From Bimastos eiseni (lineage: Eukaryota; Annelida; Clitellata; Crassiclitellata; Lumbricidae): 64,000 bases of DNA. Positions 1-11,997 of the stretch are shown piece after piece. Each line of letters starts with the position of its first letter. The stretch's first letter is position 1. Location: contig OY365810.1 of NCBI GenBank assembly GCA_959347315.1, positions 24,828,604 to 24,892,603 on the forward strand, read 5' to 3'. The notes below the pieces were generated by a model, which made no database searches, was not told where the DNA came from, and saw only the letters and a list, made by a program, of their open reading frames with translations. Both the position numbers and the translations under genes were made by a program.

Positions 1-48
1 TAAAGAGACAAGTCTCGGATAGTTTGCGTTGCTCGACGATCTTATAGA

Positions 49-474
49 ATGAAGACTGCCACTCCTGGGTTCGAAGAGACGATGGTCAAGGGAAGTCTCG
101 ACGCTGGCTCACACGCGTCGGCTAACCGTGTCCGGTCGAACACGTGGTCAGTGGGCTGTCAACCGATGACGACAGCGATAGAGGCTCCAGAGGACGACGG
201 AGTGACATTGACGGCTCTCCACTGTAGCAGCGCTGAGGCAGACTCGAGCGGGGCGTCACCGCTGCCCGGAAACAAGGATCCAGCGACGAACTTCCGGAAA
301 AACTGGACCAGACGAAACGCCTGGGGCAACCTGTCCTACGCTGAGCTGATAACGAAGGCGATCGAAAGCTCCCCAGAGAAACGCCTCACCCTCTCTCAGA
401 TCTACGACTGGATCGTTCACAACGTCGATTACTTCGCTAACAAGGGCGACAACTCAAGCTCAGCCGGATGGAAG
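49..474 (+). CDS. foxo: FOXO forkhead transcription factor, coding exon 1
   Basis: This exon encodes the N terminus and first half of the forkhead DNA-binding domain of FOXO, the nuclear effector switched off by insulin/PI3K/AKT signalling. The ATG at 49 is the first in frame after a TAA at 1-3, so it is the likely start, although an upstream exon joined near the TATAG just before it cannot be excluded. Residues 27-32 read RVRSNT followed by W, the N-terminal AKT/14-3-3 site (Thr32). The forkhead starts near residue 86 ([15 protein letters not shown]) and runs through [13 protein letters not shown] and NSSSAGWK. The exon ends in phase 0 after GWK at a GTAGGC donor (475), the conserved FOXO intron position. 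The first 80 residues are otherwise low in recognisable motifs. Identity as FOXO is secure from the [10 protein letters not shown] insertion and exon boundary. Confidence 0.96.
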
Positions 475-1000
475 GTAGGCGCTATATGATTTTTGTTGGC
501 TATATGTAATCGTAATAGTAATAGCATGCTAATTCCATAGCGCCTTTACATGACAGACTCTCTGAGGTGCTGTGAACTAGGTGCTAGGATATAACCTAAC
601 CAAAATCGCTGATTCGCTGTTGAAGTGATTTAGAACGTTGTTCTTAAATGTTCTTCTCTGCTATAAATAGGTAACTGCAGTTACGCCGTCGAGCAGTGTA
701 CACTTTTTAACTAATTGTGTGAAGGACAGCGGAACAGCGGGACAATATCGGATTACAGTTGTTTTGTGTTATATTGTATTTATTGTTGAGCTGGATGTGC
801 CCAGAGTAGTGGACTCTAAATAAGTAATTCGATCAATAATCACAGGTAATTCGTATAGCGCGGTGTTCAGCATGGGTATGTTCATGATGGGTTGAAGACA
901 AGATGCAACCCAACCATGTCGAGACATACGTTCGTTATAACACTGTCGATCACCCAAAGCCCAGTGGCGGTCACTCGCTACAGTCAATTGATTCAGAGGA
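475..1000. other. FOXO intron 1, first part: nothing recognised
   Basis: Between the exon 1 donor and the first dispersed repeat I see no exon, RNA gene or mobile element. The whole of intron 1 runs from 475 to 11997. Confidence 0.5.
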
Positions 1001-1017
1001 GAAGATGCAAGTCGCAC

Positions 1018-1095
1018 AGCGCTCGTGAATATGCTGATGCCTTGCGCTTAGCTTTCAAGTAGCGCTTTATAAATTTGGAGATTACGATTACGATT
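1018..1095 (+). repeat. Dispersed repeat (GCGCTCGTGAATA family), copy 1
   Basis: The stretch GCGCTCGTGAATATGCTGATGCC then CTTTCAAGTAGCGC and ATTACGATTACG recurs at 26019-26100 (+), 31900-32000 (-) and 44600-44665 (-). It is a dispersed repeat of unknown class, without coding potential. Confidence 0.65.
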
Positions 1096-1654
1096 ACACA
1101 GAATAGAAGTAGGAATTGCAACTCATGTACATTGTACACATTGGTGTGTACAATAATATTGTACATGCGTTTGCTGTGCGCGCAGGTGTACACTCTCTGC
1201 TTCGTCTGTCATAATCATATAGGCCTATGCATGCAATCGTTGAAAAATACTGATGGTTCATAACATATGTGGGGTAAACACCTGGTGTGTGTCGGTGTGC
1301 GTGGTAAGCAATACGGTCGGTGCTTGCCCTGAGATTTGGTGCCCGGTTTGGTTTGCCGCATGCAGTCGTGTTGTGCCGTGGTACGAAAGGGAGGACGACG
1401 TTCTATTTATGATCGAATCGAACGTTACGTCTGCTTACGTCACGCGCTCATCGACTGTCTCTCTTCAAAACACACACACGGCCAGACAGACACAGACATA
1501 CACAGACGGACACCCACCTACGCAGACACATGTGCGTATGCCACAGACCCAAATAAACAGAAGATTCGATCATATGGACCAACGAACGGAGGAGAAGCAA
1601 TCTCGTCTTTTTACGTCGAGCCAAACATACCCATAACATAGCGTCAGCTTATAA

Positions 1655-1705
1655 GCGTCATCATCATCGTCGTCGTCGTCGTCGTCGTCATCGTCATCGT
1701 CAGGC
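1655..1705. repeat. CGT/CAT trinucleotide microsatellite
   Basis: A run of CGT and CAT triplets; the opposite strand would read as poly-Asp, which explains a spurious open frame there. Confidence 0.85.
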
Positions 1706-2272
1706 GCAGATGAAGATGCTATGTTTGCCATAGAGAAGGAAATGGAGGAAGCCATGCACTTAACGGATCGAATGTCTCTTTGTCGGATGCATTATTCATC
1801 GGAATGAGGTCAAAAGTTGATTCGAACGAAATTCGCCACTTGGTCTACTTTTTCTTATCTATTCTGCTGACTCTGAACAAAGGCGCTCTTGTCTTTCTTT
1901 GTTTAATCAAGACTAATTGGTCTAAATGCGTCCATGTTGCAGTTTTGTCTCCTATACAGTATAGATTATGTTCAATAGAGCCCAGAATTAGCAGAACTTT
2001 GCTATTGACGAGTGTTGTCAGAGGCCTTTGTGTTGGAGATCGCTAAGGATTATATATGTCACGTGACGGGTTCAAATCAGTTCATTGTCGATTCAAGCAA
2101 AGCATATTGCTGTTGTCGTCTAGGAAAAGGTTGTCCAAAATGCTCTGAGGCCTACAAGAACAGCGGACTACAGCTATTGTTGGTATTCTGTCGTTGACAG
2201 AGGTGCTTACGTCGCTAAAGATTATCACATAACTCTGCGAGGAGGAAATGTACCAACAGGAAACATGGTCAA

Positions 2273-2495
2273 GGTGTGACACGGGGGTCGATTGGTTAGA
2301 GCGGTCGGGCCGTAACACTCAGTGTGCGCTGAGCGAGAGGGTTCAACCCTCGTCCGAGGCGTCAGTCTCTGTATAGGGATCTTGAGCAAGTCCTACGCGC
2401 ACAATTGCTCTGCAGTGCAACTGCAACTGCGCCGTCGACGCGTGTGCACGTCTGAGCAAAAGATGCTGGAAGAAGGGCGCGATGTCAAATTTAAG
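2273..2495 (+). mobile_element. tRNA-derived SINE, copy 1
   Basis: The head has a tRNA-like box A (TTGGTTAGAGCGG near 2292) and box B (GGGTTCAACCC near 2338), followed by a body with CTTGAGCAAGTCC, CAACTGC-GCCGTCGA and TGCTGGAAGAAGG. Two copies on the minus strand (6811-6990, 22201-22404) share head and body, so this is a SINE family and not an isolated tRNA gene. The head is too diverged to be a working tRNA. Confidence 0.85.
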
Positions 2496-2519
2496 AATAA
2501 AAAGGATGGAATATAGCGA

Positions 2520-4350
2520 GATCACATCGGTTGATATTTTTGGCCTATTCTAACGCGCCATTCTGGACAAAGGAAATGCTCTGACTTCAAGGGCGATGAT
2601 CCAGTGGGAAGTCGAAGCTCACAAGTCACCCTCATCTTTTACAGAGCCCAGAATGAGTTATACGTTATACGTATGCCCCCCCCCATATTTCTTCACCTTT
2701 TTCCTAACTGATCGGGTGTCCCCCACCTAACAAACCAAATCGTCGCCTCTGGCTGGTCTATATTTCTGGTTTTGTTTGGCAAGCGATGAAGGCAAACAAC
2801 AACATCATCATCCTTGTTGGCCACTCACGCAGTTACGATTTTTGGACCATCATTTGGCGACAACTAACTGCCAGTGGTAACAAATGGGGACCAGCTATCA
2901 GTGAGGCAGTGTACTCGATTTGCTGGCGAATGACTGACGTACAAATTGGCAATCTAATGCGACGCCCTACGGATTAGAATTTGGAAAGCAGAGATGAGAT
3001 AACGATGGATTAGCAACCAGCCATCATCTGCATGTTTGTTATGGGGACATGCCACGGGTCGCTCTGCTGGGTTCGCCCGTTTCCACTGCTGTCGGGTTTA
3101 CGACCCGTCGTGACGTAACGCCAGCGTCAGCCGCTGTTAAAGTCGTTTGCGCTGGCGCGGCTTTGGCTCGAACCGGTCATAGTCGGTTGTCAGTAAGTAG
3201 GAGTTGATCAGGCCGATTATTGGAAGGTACCAAGTACGAGGTGTAGTGCTTTCAGACGGTGTTTGCCTCGTACACTTCAGATTTCCAGGCTTAAGTTCCG
3301 AGATGCAAGAGCACACCGACTGTGTGGAAGAATAGTCAACGCTTGATTTGCATTTTGCAAAAAGTCAATGGCTCTCTATTCCTATAACGTCGTTAGCGTA
3401 GAATTGAACTTCTAGGCTGAGGTTGAAACCTTCTAAGGGATGTCGTCTGACCGTTTCAAAGGCACACGTTCATTCGTCGACGAAACAATTAGAAAACAAT
3501 TCTAAATTCACTGAACGAGAGACACGTCTATGACCCCACGTGACCGACATAATAAAAGCGACCGTATATCTGCCACTCTGAACAGTCTTCACATTCTCTT
3601 TAATGCGCACAAGCCCGTACGGCGTATAATGGAACAATCATACGGTCGATAATTACTATTGTTATTGAGGACAACTGTTCGTGTTTTTTCTTGTTCTAAT
3701 GTTCCTTTTCATTATGCAGATTTGCAGATTAGGTTGCAGTTGTTGATTAGGAGGACGAGAATTATCATAATTAATTTTTATGGGCCTAACTGTAATGCTA
3801 CAGTACACAGTATTATACCATACTATACTACACCGTAGGCCTATAATTATCTATTATACAATATAGAACATCGAAAAATAACATATTTGAAATAGCGTAG
3901 GCTATAGTGTAGGCCTGTTATTACATATACTGATCTATCATGCCAGTATTATCATTTTTCATCATATTGTGATGTTATATATAATTTAATTTCATATTAT
4001 AGGACTATAATAATTTATATATTTATGATATTTAGCAACGTAATCATATACAATACCATAATGTCATATTGGCAGTGTATTCCAACAGCTCTGGAACAAT
4101 ACAAGGAACCTCTCAGCAACATTTCCATCAGCTTCTGATCTGAGGAAGGCATCGAAGTCCTCTTTCAGTTGAGCCCTCTGCTCCTTTTAACACTCTCAGC
4201 TTCAACTAATATGGATCTGATCATTCTGATGTTGTTATTGCGTTCAGCATTGTGTCAGTCTATAGGTTTTCCAGAACCTGTTTCTATGCACAGCTCAAAC
4301 TAAAGGTTCTGCAGCAGCTGCTATAGCAGTGCGAACCATCACAAAATACT
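2520..4350. other. FOXO intron stretch: nothing recognised
   Basis: AT-rich intronic DNA with one more GC-rich patch near 3045-3190 that has no convincing open frame. No mobile-element ends or RNA genes were seen. Confidence 0.5.
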
Positions 4351-4357
4351 TTTGCGT

Positions 4358-4358
4358 G

Positions 4359-4422
<64 letters not shown>
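4358..4422. repeat. Compound (TA)n(GA)n microsatellite
   Basis: About eleven TA units run directly into about twenty GA units. Confidence 0.97.
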
Positions 4423-4425
<3 letters not shown>

Positions 4426-4734
4426 GTATCATATGCCATATGATACATGCATATCACACCAACTTGTGATCATTATTATCACTAGTGATTATTCAATTCT
4501 TAATTAACTAACAGTAGTTGATTATCATTATTGGTTGTAACATTTCCAAACAACTTCAGCTCTAACGATGGGGACATGTATTTTGTTACTCACCAGAGTC
4601 CGATCAAGGCCTTCCTATAATGAATTTATGTTGAGCCCTAGCGGACTCTGGCGGAGGCGAGGGAGGGGCAGGTCTTATGCATATTGCAGGTGCGCCTCGA
4701 ATATTCCTAATTAGCGGTACCGTGTGGAGATGTC

Positions 4735-4895
4735 GTCCAGTGCACTGGCTGCTGAGACTGCTGCTGCTGTTGCTGCTGATGGCGATGATGCTGAAACTGG
4801 GGGCAATGGACGCTGAGCCAGATTGCTGATGGAGTGTGGCTGCTGCAAGCTCGAGGAGGATGGCGTTCTCGGCAACAGCAGCAGCAAGGAACCCG
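4735..4895. repeat. CTG/CAG-rich low-complexity segment
   Basis: Clusters of GCTGCTGCTG and CAGCAGCAG. Read on the minus strand it gives a short Gln-rich frame and on the plus strand an Ala-rich one; neither shows a domain or clear splice sites, so I do not call an exon. Confidence 0.6.
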
Positions 4896-5064
4896 GTCAT
4901 TGACTTCGATCGGTGGCACACGTGCGAGGAACCAGCGGGACGGCGGGGCATCCATGCAGGAGGCTACAAGCCGACAGACACAAGGACAACAAGGCGGACA
5001 GATTCTGCTGCCCGATTAAGCAGGCCAAGATTGCTTCTGCCGTGTTCGACGTTGGAAAAGGAAG

Positions 5065-6000
5065 AAATAATAGACGATGGGGGGGGGGAGGAAGGAGCGA
5101 AGGAAGGGACGAGAGAAGGAAGGAAGAAAGGTGGAAGGGGTGAAGAAAGGGATGAAGATTGAAAATACTGGAGAAAGAAGGCATGATGGAAGGAAGGAAG
5201 GAATTTCAAGGACGGAGAATGAAAGAGAATTGAGAGAAGCTGAAAATGATAACAAAGAAGCGGATTAGGTCACTTAGGTTGACAACGACAATGACAAGGA
5301 GAAGGAGAAAGAAGGATGAAGATGACGAAGTGTGTGTGTGTATGTGTGTGTTTGAGAGAGAGAGAGAAGAGAAGAGAGAGAGACGCACACAGAGACACAG
5401 AAACAGAGAGAGACAGAGACAGAGAGAGCGTGGAACGAGAAGGCGAATGATGCTAAGGGCTTTGATGTGGAATTAACGATTGCCAGGAAATGATGGAGCA
5501 AGAAAGAAGACGTGGAAAGAAAGAAGACAGATGGAGAGAAGGACGAAGGAGATTATTTTGGCGTAAACAACTGTGAAGAATTTATACTATGAAGATTATG
5601 ATTAAGGTGACGATGATGATAACTACTTCTGGAGACTGGTGTTGATAAGAAATGATGTTGCTTCTACGGGTTCTATCTAACGACGCCCTGTTATCATCAC
5701 AAGCGGGGTTATTAGCGTCGCCATCCCATTTTACCAGACTTGGGACTGGCACGACAAGCAAAAAAGGACGACGACGGGGAAAGGCATATGAGAGGAGGGG
5801 AGAAGATGGGGATGAGAAGAAGGGAGTGGGAAAATTACATGAGGTAGGAAGGGAAGGAGGAGACGAGAAATAGAAGTGAAGGAGGGGAAGGAGTATAAGA
5901 AGAGTAAGAGGAAAAGGAGAAGGGCAAAGAGGAAAGGGAGTGGTGGGAAGGAGAACTAGGAGGAGGAGGAGTAGGAGGAGGAGGAAGAAGAAGAAATGTG
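5065..6000. repeat. Long purine-rich tract with embedded microsatellites
   Basis: Nearly 1 kb dominated by G and A on the plus strand, made of GGAA/GAAGG units with a (TG)n-(GA)n block at 5333-5430 and a G run at 5080-5088. The many overlapping open frames here are by-products of the skewed base composition. Confidence 0.85.
5676..5752 (+). repeat. Dispersed repeat (TAACGACAC..GACTGGCAC family), copy 1
   Basis: TCTAACGACGCCCTGT, then TTAGCGTCGCC and GACTTGGGACTGGCA match 38254-38338 and 46929-47001. It interrupts the purine tract. Confidence 0.6.
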
Positions 6001-6233
6001 ACGGCAGGCTGAAATGAAAGTGAGACAGCAATTCGAACATGAAAGCGAGGATGATGATGATGACGACACGACCCTGTAGGATCCAGTTTCTGGTTAGGAT
6101 TTGTCTTGAATGAGAGTTGGCGCAATATTAATGCCAACTGGTGCCATTGTGTCAGGATGGTTACGGAAATGAGCAGACGTCGGAATGACCTTTGGAGAAC
6201 ACGACAGTTTTAGACAGCAGAACCTATCCCATG

Positions 6234-6510
6234 TCAGGTTTCAATGACTGCGTTGACCACTCCACTCTCGGCGGTCATTCGCCTCTTGTACCGGAAGCTG
6301 CTTTCCCTCGAGCCATCGAAGCCTTCCCAAGATTTGACCTTTTTCTTAAGCGAGGCGTTGCAAACCGTCATCGATCCGTTTGAGTCCAAAACGACGTCCA
6401 CTCCTTCCGTTGCTGCATCCTTCTTCCGCCATCTCGCGGCCGAGTCGGCATCCTCCGCATGTTCAGCCTCCTCACTGAGCCGACAGATGCGCCTCACTCC
6501 GCGAATATAG
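6234..6510. other. GC-richer patch open on both strands, unrecognised
   Basis: A 267-base frame from ATG 6244 (+) and an antisense frame of 87 codons (6497-6234) overlap almost fully. Neither protein resembles a family I know. It could be a decayed mobile-element or processed fragment inside the FOXO intron; chance openness is also possible. Confidence 0.2.
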
Positions 6511-6540
6511 ATCCCTATCAGGCCGGTAGTAATCGTTGAT

Positions 6541-6563
6541 GACTGACTGACTGACTGACTGAG
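6541..6563. repeat. (GACT)n microsatellite
   Basis: Five tandem GACT units. Confidence 0.8.
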
Positions 6564-6810
6564 TAACTGTTGGCCGTCTTCAGGCGGTAGTCCTTCCTAC
6601 GCTAATTGATTGACTTTAATTAAACTGCTGTTAGATTCCATTCCTACGCTGGTAGAACTTCTTCCAAAGACTGCTGGATTCGTCTTCGAGTGTGGATATA
6701 TTCTCCTCCCTGCGGTGTTCGATTCTCGTTCCTCTGCTGTCCCATTCACCTTACTTTGTTACTTTGCAATACAATACAACTGTTATTTGATATCGCCTTC
6801 CTTTCACTTA

Positions 6811-6990
6811 AGTTCAGAAGTGCACACACGCCTCGACGGCGCAATTGCAGTTGCAATACAAAGCAATTGTATGCGAAGGACTTGCTCAAGGTTCCTACAG
6901 AGTGACGCCCCAGACGAGAGTCGAACCCGCTCACTTAGCACACACTGGGCGTTATGGGCCGACCGCTCTAGCCATTAGGCCACCATGCCA
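6811..6990 (-). mobile_element. tRNA-derived SINE, copy 2
   Basis: Reverse complement of the SINE at 2273-2495. On the minus strand the head reads TGGCCTAATGGCTAGAGCGG with box B GCGGGTTCGACTC, followed by CTTGAGCAAGTCCTTCGC and GCGCCGTCGAGGCG. It is better preserved in the head than the plus-strand copy. Confidence 0.88.
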
Positions 6991-7247
6991 CTTTCTCCCT
7001 TTTGCCTGAATACTCGTACCTGTCAGCTGCATTCTTTCCCTTCAACACTCGATTTGTATCAGACTGTACTTGAACCTGTAAGTAAAATTTCGGGCGTTCG
7101 ATGGAGATTGTGTGTCATTAACTCGTGGTAATCTCTCATAAAGCCTAAGTTACTACACTCCACACGCCACAGACCGAACGGACACTAGACGAAGTTATTT
7201 GCACACGTTGTCATAAAACACACTATTTTTGACCCTGGGCAGGGCCC

Positions 7248-7249
<2 letters not shown>

Positions 7250-7334
<85 letters not shown>

Positions 7335-7341
7335 TCTCTCT
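7250..7341. repeat. (TC)n microsatellite
   Basis: About 45 nearly perfect TC units with one TA interruption. Confidence 0.98.
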
Positions 7342-8084
7342 GCTATACGATTCTCTTCCCTATCCTGATGGATTTTCCTACCAACGCTATTAGGCTATTT
7401 TTCTGTGCACTTCAGTTGTTCTCTTCCTAATACTGTTGGATTTAAATCTCTGCCTGTTGGCTTCCTCTGTTTGCTTCGAAAGCTCCCTTGTCTCGAGGGT
7501 TTACAAACAAAGCCATATAAGATTGCCAGTGGGTGGAACAATCATGATGAATATAATAATGACGATATTAGTGTAATAACTTTTTTTTTTTATTATCATA
7601 TTTATTCGTGAACCATCGGATATGGATACAGACTCATGAGTTCGTTATTAAAAACGTTAGAGTCAATCAGTTTCTGGTCTCTCTACAGGTCCATTCAGAG
7701 TCTGAGGTGCCCCGAACTAACACATAGTTTCCGATTTGGAGGGAGACGGAGAGACGCTGAAGGAGATGACTGGTCTCGTTCTGGTCGCCTGTTGTTGCTG
7801 TGATCTTGCTACCTAGTTCAATGACGAATCTCAATCTAAATGTCTCTGTGTACCCGTATAATAACTATCATTATTGTTATTATCTCTCTATTTTTAGTCT
7901 TTTAATTTTGGCTGCTGGTTTTCCCTCCCTCCTCTCTTAGTTTTGCTGTTGTATTATTCTCCCTGCTCTGTTTTCTTGCATCAATGCATCTGACCGTATT
8001 CTCCTGGTTGACCATTCTTACATTATGTAGACTGACCTTCAGAATCGTTTACCCTAGGTTAGAATATCTTTCTTCTTCTGGTAC

Positions 8085-9778
8085 GTACACATTAGGGTGC
8101 TTCTAAAAATGAAAGGTTTAATAAAGGCATTCTCCAACCCACCATTCTGTTTCATTAGCTCTACAAATGATACATTTAAATTTGATTAAAAACAAACAAT
8201 ATTTAGAACTTGACCGAAGCGCACAAACTTTTTACAAAATACTTATCGATTCGTTAATATTCAACTGTTGTTAACGTGCAACTTTTGCTGCTATATTACA
8301 GTTTACTGTGACTTGGCTTGCATAATGGCTACAGCTTTGGTTGGAGCTGAAAATAAGCTTCTGTGGTGCTCAACAACCTGTGTAGGAGGTACTGCTTTTG
8401 CTCCTCATTTCTGGTAATAGAAGAGATGAATTCCTGAATGAGGGCAATTCTACGCTCAGCCAGGTCATTGACGACTTTCAAGGAAAGACACATTTCCAGA
8501 CTTCTGCTATATTCTGGCTGGTATTCCCATTTGCTTGGATCAAGTTCCAGAAATGTCTCATCCAGGTTAAGAATCCTGAAAAGTTGTATGGTTGGTTTTG
8601 TGACAAAATCGTGCAAACCCTTGTTTTTCACAGGTTCACTGAATGGCAAGTTGTGTTTCAGTGGATTGTCAGGTCCATTGTATGTGTTCAGGGCAGCTAT
8701 CATAATTCTCTTTTCGTTGAAAGACACATTCTTGTCAAAGAAAGCAAGGCCTATGAGCTGCTAAGACAGATACCACAGATGGCGGTTGAATGCCGCGGTG
8801 ACGTCCTTGTCTTCATACAGATACAACTTACGAAGAAGAGCAAGGTCGTTTCTAGGCTCTCCAGTTGCCGATGAACTCTGGAACTAGAGTATCCCACGTA
8901 TATACAAGTTACAAACATAGACAATTCTTTCAAGTGATCCTAGACTTGCTTTGCCATAATTATGATGATCTACAACGAGATTTCCTTGGTCTATGAGTAA
9001 AATGGAAACTAGTTATGGAACAACCCCATCTTTATAAAATAAATAGCCCTTGCCATCCAATGAGCACGATGAACTGCTCCAGGATACAGGAAATGTATAC
9101 CTCGAAGAAGAACAGCTCCAAAGAAAATGATAATGAGCTCCAAAAGTTCACGATAGTCATCTCGCTAAGTTTAAGACTTGTCGTTCAAATTCATTCACGA
9201 GTCTAACACATGCTCCACCTTTGACTCCAGTAGCGTCAAAACATAAACCTGATACGTTCCTGTAATCCCCATTCATCTATGGTCTGTATAATTTCACGAG
9301 CCATAGCCATAGTAGCTGTTGTTCCATCTTGGAGTTTTGGAACAGATAAAAGTTTTATGACGTTTTGACCTGATACTAGAATGGGGATCCTGTCAACTTT
9401 CTCTCTTCCAGGTGCTGTGAAGTCATGCATGATCTTGCCATCCTAGTGTAGCATTAACGGAACTGTGGGGTCAAAAGATGCCTTGACTTCAGAAGCAAAC
9501 TAGTGCCAGTGTTTGATTCTTGCTGTCCTGATCGCACTGGAACTAATAATAAGCTCATCCACTTTCTGTGTGTATTTTCCACCAGCAGCCAATGACGAAA
9601 AAACATCAGCAGCCTTAGAAAAATAAAAATCGTTTGGTCAAGTTCTACACATTGTTCAAACTAAAAAATATTTAAGATATAGAGTTTTCATGCTAAGTGG
9701 CACCGAATGGAAGGTTGGAGAAAGAAAAAAACTAACTTAAATTTTTTACACTATGGATGGAAGCACCCTAGTACACAT
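8085..9778 (-). mobile_element. Decayed hAT-like DNA transposon with perfect 8-bp target duplication
   Basis: The element spans 8093-9770 and is flanked by identical 8-mers GTACACAT at 8085-8092 and 9771-9778. Both ends start TAGGGTGCTTC reading inward; similarity continues loosely to TTCTCCAACC and CCATTC some 50 bases in. The 8-bp duplication and a TAGGG end (hAT consensus YARNG) suggest a hAT-like class. The minus strand carries a broken transposase-like frame, described separately. It lies inside FOXO intron 1. Left end, right end and duplication are seen directly; the superfamily assignment is inference. Confidence 0.85.
8329..9620 (-). pseudogene. Broken transposase-like gene inside the TAGGGTGC element
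   Basis: Reading down from 9620 the minus strand gives KAADVFSSLAAGG, then two in-frame TAG stops, VDRIPILVSG, KLLSVPKLQDGT and DEWGLQERI. After a frameshift near 9240 come FDATGVKGGACVRLVNEF, and after another GAVHRAHWMARAIYFIK. Further along, with one TAG, are LYEDKDVTAAFNRHLW, NEKRIMIAALNTYNGPDNPL and CLSLKVVNDLAERRIALIQE, ending at TAA 8329. These blocks recall, from memory, a transposase-like family of uncharacterised proteins in cnidarians and other invertebrates. The element location supports a mobile origin. It cannot be expressed as one protein: at least three stops and two frameshifts are visible. Confidence 0.7.
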
Positions 9779-9899
9779 ATATCTCCGTTTTCATATTATT
9801 GATCTTTTTTTCTTTTGCTTCACGTCGCAAATTGAGTGGGAATAGCCGTCGGGCTTGAGTTGGAAGTGGAGATGGCGAAGGAATTTAGGCTGGTGGAAA

Positions 9900-10270
9900 G
9901 AAATCCTGTAGCCGAATTCGGCCCAATAGCCTAGCGCCCTATAGCTGAAGGAGTCCTATAATTCCAGATCACCGTAGCCTAAGCGTCTTATAGCCTAAGG
10001 AGTCTTATATTCTAAATAATTATAAATCATCATGATTATAGCCTATTATGGCCTAAAGCGTCTAGTGGCCTGAATTATTAACATTGTTGCCTATATCGTC
10101 CTATGCCTAAATCGACCTATGTTGGTGTAGAGTCAAAAAAGCCTAGTTCGTCTCATATTCTAAGAGGTACTTGGCCTCAAACGGCCTATGACTTAAATCT
10201 GTATATATGACCTAAATATGGCCTATAACCTAAATCGGCGAATAGCCTAAACGGGCTAGAACTTATAAAT
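9900..10270. repeat. Degenerate minisatellite of TATAGCCTAAATCGGCC-type units
   Basis: Units such as ATAGCCTAAG, GGCCTATGACTTAAAT and ATAACCTAAATCGGCG recur about every 20 bases for some 370 bases, with much divergence. Confidence 0.7.
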
Positions 10271-10279
10271 ATTGACTGG

Positions 10280-11990
10280 ACATAAATCAGGCAACGGTGT
10301 AAATATGGAATTTTAATCTGTGCAATCTTGTAAGATTAAGAGTTTTTACTTGCATGGTGTGATTTGCTCAGTTGTATAACGTGGGTCTATTACACTGTGT
10401 CGTTTTGAGATGTATTTTATCGAACTGCATCGTATCTTTATTTGTCGTGTGGCGTGGCATGAAGTCTATTGCATTGTATTGCGTTATACCATACAATGCA
10501 ATGCATTGAATTAGTGTATTGTAGTCTACTATGATGTTAGGGCTTATGGACATCTAGTGAGTCTTAGGCGTGAAAAACTCTCTCTTCGGACTTAACCATG
10601 TTAATTCCGTGTCTAGTTCATGATAGACCTATTCTGTGTGTGTCTCTCTGTGTCTCTCTCTTGTCCTGTCTCTGTCTCTGTCTCTCTGTTTCTCTGTCTG
10701 TTTCTCTGTCTGTCTCTGCGCATGAGTAGCACAGTTCCTATGAAAATCTGGCCTAGTTTTTCTATCGAAGGCCATCAGAATTCTGTGATTGAGATGCATT
10801 TTCGCCAATCCCAGAAGGGTACAGCAAATAGGCGGAGTAGTTACCGCTGGATATAGATCCTTCTAAAATAGACTTGCACATACTAGGCTTCCGTCCAGGA
10901 GAGGTTGATGCTTATTGCGTCTAGTGGATGCATTTCAGTAGACGCATCTCCACCGTATTTTCCAACTAATTTTTGTGAAGATGATGTCAAGTGTTCGCTT
11001 GTCGCCTAAGTACCACGGTATCTAACGGTAAACAGCCAAGTAACCTTGAAAGTCTGAACTCGTTTTGTTCTATTATATTCAGTATCAATACAACAGCGAA
11101 AGTTTTAATACCGTGATGATGGCTGTGTCCGAGTTGCCGGGTGGGGTAGAGACTTTATATTCAGTAACCAGCCACCCAGCTTCTTCTTCTGACTCTACAG
11201 GTCGTTCGCTTTAGACACTGAAAACAAGGCTTCTTCCCAAATCATATCCCGATTCCTCCTAGGAATCTGCTAATCACCCTAATTACATATATAGAAGTAT
11301 ACAACAATACAGGTCATTTAAGAAACTGAATTGAACATTAGGGGAGAAATTCTTCAGTGCAAGAATTATAGGAACTAGCAGATGCATATTTTTAACTATC
11401 TCAACCTAATTAAACTGAGTATAATAATATCATGATGACTAACAAATTCATTGGCGTTTTCTTCATCCATTCAACAAAATGCAGCATTGCAACAAATTAG
11501 GTAGCAGACAATCAGGTCATTTTGGACTTTAGCCAATCAGATCAGTGAATATCAAATCATATTACTTTGCTCTTCTCGCTCCAACTGGTCACTGAAGAAA
11601 TGGCAACCATCTTATGTTGTAGCGAAGGCACGTAGGCCTGTACAGAGGATTTGGGTCGGGCGGGCCTTTATTAAAACCTGATTTCCTACAGATGCTTATA
11701 TTCGCCCTATATTTCGTCTTATTAATTTCCGAACACGACGATGAAGATAATAATAATAAATGGGCATCATCATCAAATCAAAATTGGCAAAACCTCGGAA
11801 TGTCTGGTCATGTTTCTCGATAGAATTCCAATTAAACGTGATACGATGTTATTAATTCTGAAAGCCAGAGACCTATGATAATTAACGATTCGCTCTATGG
11901 TCTGATACGATATTAATTGTGAAAGCCAAAGACCTATGATAATTATTTATTCACTGTATACATCGTCTGTTTTCTTTTTCTGTTTCTTTG
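10280..11990. other. FOXO intron 1, last part: nothing recognised
   Basis: It holds a TCTG/TCTC microsatellite at 10635-10715 and a local near-duplication: two blocks reading GATACGAT..TTAATT.TGAAAGCCA.AGACCTATGATAATTA at about 11839-11884 and 11899-11944. There are no exons. The 3' end supplies the pyrimidine tract of the exon 2 acceptor. Confidence 0.55.
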
Positions 11991-11997
11991 ACGATAG

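Noticed and set aside
2285..2355. Possible tRNA gene
   Set aside because: Head and internal boxes fit, but acceptor and anticodon stems do not pair and the same head plus body recurs at two other places, so it is a SINE.
5060..6040. Several overlapping frames of 75 to 150 codons on both strands
   Set aside because: The strand is almost all purine, so stops are rare; no domain, codon bias or splice sites support a gene.
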